DNA of 8,498 nucleotides, taken from NCBI GenBank assembly GCA_017553815.1, contig JAFZJT010000182.1, forward strand, positions 1 through 8,498, given 5' to 3'. Below the pieces are notes generated by a model, which was given only the letters and a program-made list of their open reading frames with translations, had not been told where the DNA came from and did not search any database. A program made the position numbers and the translations under genes. Positions 7,014-8,498 of this stretch are shown here, piece after piece. Origin of the DNA: Clostridia bacterium (GTDB taxonomy: Bacteria > Bacillota_A > Clostridia > Christensenellales > CAG-138). How positions within the stretch are numbered: position 1 is the stretch's first letter; the number at the start of each line of letters is the position of its first letter.

Positions 7014-7541
7014 ATGAAAAACAGAATGAAGCAAAACAGAAGACCCATACTCGGAGCGGGGTTTCTTTCCGCTCTTGCTTTTTGCGCCGCGCTTGTTTTC
7101 GCTTTTGCGCTTTCCGCCTGCAGCAGCGAAAAAAAAGAGGACAGCAGCTCGATAAAAACCGTTTCGGATATCCATAATCATATCCTGACGCTCGCGGAGT
7201 TTCCAGAGATGGAGGAAATGGACGGGGAGAGCGTGAGCGAACTCTATGGGATCGAGCTTCAAAACATCAAGGAGCATAAGGTCTATTTTTCGTCGAATGC
7301 CGTCCTTGCCGACGAGATAGCCGTTTTCGAGCTTTCGGATGAAGGCTATCGCTCGGAGCTCGTCAACCTTTTGAAACAGAGGCTGAAAAGCGCCGCGAAT
7401 ATCGCGAAGAACTACAGCCCCGAGCAGTACGAGATCATCATCAAGTCCACCGTTGAGGAAAAGGGCAGCTTCGTATTCTACGTTGTGAATGCGAAGAGCG
7501 AGAGCATAGTTTCGGAGATTAAAAAGCTGATAGCGGGTTGA
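7014..7541 (+). CDS. DUF4358 domain lipoprotein
   Basis: This is a predicted secreted lipoprotein of about 175 residues, anchored to the outer face of the membrane. A basic N-terminus (MKNRMKQNRR) is followed by a hydrophobic segment (about 11-33) and the lipobox LSAC, making Cys36 the lipidation site. A Ser/Lys/Glu-rich linker leads into a domain resembling DUF4358: ELYGIE, the ADEIAVF segment, a helix with LLKQRLKSAA, then NYSPEQYEII and EEKGSFVFYVV. The function of DUF4358 is unknown to me. The start is uncertain. A GTG at 6996 overlaps the radC stop by four bases, while ATG at 7014 and ATG at 7026 both lie close to AAGG and AAGGAG at 7001-7012. All three keep the signal peptide. The stop overlaps the tcdA start at 7541, so the pair is probably translationally coupled. 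Confidence 0.85.
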   Translation: MKNRMKQNRRPILGAGFLSALAFCAALVFAFALSACSSEKKEDSSSIKTVSDIHNHILTLAEFPEMEEMDGESVSELYGIELQNIKEHKVYFSSNAVLADEIAVFELSDEGYRSELVNLLKQRLKSAANIAKNYSPEQYEIIIKSTVEEKGSFVFYVVNAKSESIVSEIKKLIAG

Positions 7542-8287
7542 TGGAGAGAGGCATGAAGGAAGAATTCTCAAGAACCGCGCTTCTTTTGGGCGAAAAAGGC
7601 ATCGAAAAGCTTGCCTCCTGCCGCGTTGCCGTTTTCGGCGTCGGCGGGGTGGGCGGCTTTGCAGTTGAAGCACTCGCAAGAAGCGGCGTCGGTGCGCTCG
7701 ATCTTATCGACAGCGACACGGTCGCGCCATCAAATATTAATAGGCAGATCATCGCTCTGCATGATACCGTCGGCAAATACAAGGTCGACGTTGCGGCGGA
7801 GCGGGTGAAGAGCATCAACCCCGACTGCCGCGTCAAGGTGCACCGCATATTCTACCTGCCCGAAACGGCGGGGGAGTTTGACTTTACCGAGTACGACTAT
7901 ATCATCGACGCGATAGACACCGTCAGCGGCAAGCTGATGCTCGTCATGGCGGCGGAGGAGGCAAAAACGCCGATAATCTGCTCGATGGGCGCAGGAAACA
8001 AGCTCGACCCGACCGCGTTCCGCGTTGCCGATATAAATAAGACCTCGGTCTGCCCCCTTGCGCGCGTCATGCGCCGCGAGCTCAAAAAGCGCGGAATAAA
8101 GAAGCTCAAGGTCGTCTATTCCGAGGAGGAGCCCGCTCCGCACCGCTGGTCCGATGAAAAAACCGAGACCGTGCCCGAGGGGAGCTCAAGGCGCTCAATA
8201 CCCGGCTCGGTCGCGTTCGTTCCCTCCGTCGCGGGGCTGATACTCGCGGGCGAGGTGATAAAGGATCTTATAAAGGACTGCGAATAA
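7541..8287 (+). CDS. tcdA: tRNA threonylcarbamoyladenosine dehydratase
   Basis: TcdA (CsdL/YgdL) is an E1-like enzyme that uses ATP to cyclise t6A37 in ANN-decoding tRNAs to ct6A. The 248-residue protein shows the ThiF/MoeB fold. The ATP-binding loop is VFGVGGVGGF at 31-40, followed by DLIDSDTVAPSNINRQ (54-69) with Asp57, Asp59, Asn65 and Arg68, then Lys79 and DAID at 123-126. TcdA-specific segments are SMGAGNKLDPT (148-158), CPLAR (171-175) and GSVAFVPS (222-229). The ATG at 7541 overlaps the previous stop by one base. An ATG at 7553 would give the more usual opening MKEEFSRTALLLG, but the GGAGAGAGG stretch lies too close to it for a normal ribosome binding site. I prefer 7541 for the coupling. 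No sulfur-acceptor partner such as csdE is adjacent. Confidence 0.94.
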   Translation: MERGMKEEFSRTALLLGEKGIEKLASCRVAVFGVGGVGGFAVEALARSGVGALDLIDSDTVAPSNINRQIIALHDTVGKYKVDVAAERVKSINPDCRVKVHRIFYLPETAGEFDFTEYDYIIDAIDTVSGKLMLVMAAEEAKTPIICSMGAGNKLDPTAFRVADINKTSVCPLARVMRRELKKRGIKKLKVVYSEEEPAPHRWSDEKTETVPEGSSRRSIPGSVAFVPSVAGLILAGEVIKDLIKDCE

Positions 8288-8356
8288 CTGTGATACAAAA
8301 GCAAAAAAACGGTTTGGGTAGTTAGTGTAAAATAATTCTGGGAGAAATAGTGAAGC
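8288..8356. other. AT-rich intergenic stretch after tcdA
   Basis: No gene, clear terminator or convincing promoter is visible here. A TAAAAT at 8328-8333 lacks a -35 partner. The stretch, with the palindrome that follows, separates the tcdA end from the next promoter. Confidence 0.5.
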
Positions 8357-8401
8357 TTCGCCACCGCAGGAGGCTTCCGCCCCCGCGGGGGCGGCGGCGA
8401 A
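8357..8401. repeat. GC-rich nested palindrome in the intergenic region after tcdA
   Basis: TTCGCCACCGC at 8357-8367 pairs with GCGGCGGCGAA at 8391-8401 with one A-C mismatch, enclosing a loop that can fold again. Within it, CCGCCCCCGCGGGGGCGG at 8377-8394 is a perfect 18-base palindrome that competes with the outer stem. A run of seven A follows on the + strand, and no T-tract lies on the correct side in either direction, so it is not a classic terminator. Palindromic repeat element, structured mRNA 3' end for tcdA, or protein-binding site remain possible. Confidence 0.6.
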
Positions 8402-8423
8402 AAAAACTGAGCGGCGCCTTTCG

Positions 8424-8432
8424 TGGTATAAT
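8424..8432 (+). promoter_or_regulatory. Extended -10 promoter for the gene at 8470
   Basis: A perfect TATAAT at 8427-8432 is preceded by TGG at 8424-8426, giving an extended -10 element. There is no good -35 box (AAACTG at the 17-base spacing), which extended -10 promoters tolerate. The expected start is near 8439, about 30 bases ahead of the GTG at 8470. Confidence 0.65.
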
Positions 8433-8447
8433 TTGTTTGCCAACAAA
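8432..8447. promoter_or_regulatory. Symmetric operator-like site at the transcription start
   Basis: TTTGTT at 8432-8437 and AACAAA at 8442-8447 form a perfect inverted repeat around TGCC. It begins at the last base of the -10 box and is centred on the expected start point, the position where repressors commonly bind. It would form only a weak AT-rich RNA hairpin. The regulator is unknown. Confidence 0.35.
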
Positions 8448-8469
8448 ACCGGAAAGAGAGGCGCGCCCC

Positions 8470-8498
8470 GTGAAAAACATTATAACACAAGCAGCAAT
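8470..8498 (+). CDS. Start of an unidentified gene, cut by the window end
   Basis: A GTG at 8470 opens a frame reading MKNIITQAA that is still open at the last base. It is supported by AAGAGAGG at 8454-8461, eight bases upstream, and by the extended -10 promoter at 8424-8432. Nine codons are too few to name the product. The start could also lie beyond the window, with this being leader sequence. Confidence 0.5.

Noticed and set aside
8328..8333. TAAAAT as a promoter -10 box after tcdA
   Set aside because: No -35 box or correctly placed TGn lies upstream, and the better promoter is at 8424-8432.
1..8498. Mobile element, CRISPR array, toxin-antitoxin or defence system
   Set aside because: All complete genes belong to known housekeeping or conserved families. 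No transposase, integrase, regular spacer repeats or small toxin-like gene pair was found.

Overview
The window looks like chromosomal sequence from a Gram-positive member of the Bacillota, most likely a Clostridia-type gut or anaerobe lineage. The evidence is a textbook tRNA-Phe T-box leader in front of pheST, strong AGGAG-type ribosome binding sites, a DUF4358 lipoprotein (a family I know from Clostridia), and a clostridial-style RadC N-terminus. All genes lie on the + strand and the DNA is moderately GC-rich by eye. I saw no insertion sequence, phage gene, CRISPR array, tRNA or rRNA, and I did not recognise a new defence or mobile system.

Layout. Positions 1-127 hold a sigma-A-like promoter flanked by repeats that look like operator sites, driving a stand-alone D-2-hydroxyacid dehydrogenase gene (128-1084). 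A second promoter (1136-1164) then starts a leader of about 300 bases. The leader has Stem I with a UUC specifier, an antiterminator with the UGGUACC bulge, and a competing terminator. It precedes pheS (1513-2535) and pheT (2562-4994), the two subunits of phenylalanyl-tRNA synthetase. A GC-rich hairpin sits in the 53-base gap after pheT. It is followed by trmL (wobble 2'-O-methyltransferase), a KDPG/KHG aldolase gene, radC, a DUF4358 lipoprotein gene and tcdA (t6A dehydratase). Gaps between these genes shrink from 53 to 29 to 9 bases and then to overlaps, so co-transcription of part or all of this block is likely.

How the genes fit together. Four of the products (PheS, PheT, TrmL, TcdA) act on tRNA. 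If transcripts read through the hairpin at 5004-5034, the T-box would place two tRNA modification enzymes, an aldolase, RadC and a lipoprotein under control of uncharged tRNA-Phe. The aldolase, RadC and lipoprotein have no obvious functional tie to the rest.

After tcdA, positions 8288-8469 hold no convincing gene. They contain a GC-rich palindromic structure (8357-8401), an extended -10 promoter (8424-8432) with a symmetric operator-like site at its expected start point, and a ribosome binding site. A GTG-started gene begins at 8470 and runs off the window. The points most worth a second look are the divergent PheRS behind a canonical T-box, the two GC-rich intergenic palindromes, and the operator-like symmetric elements at the first and last promoters.
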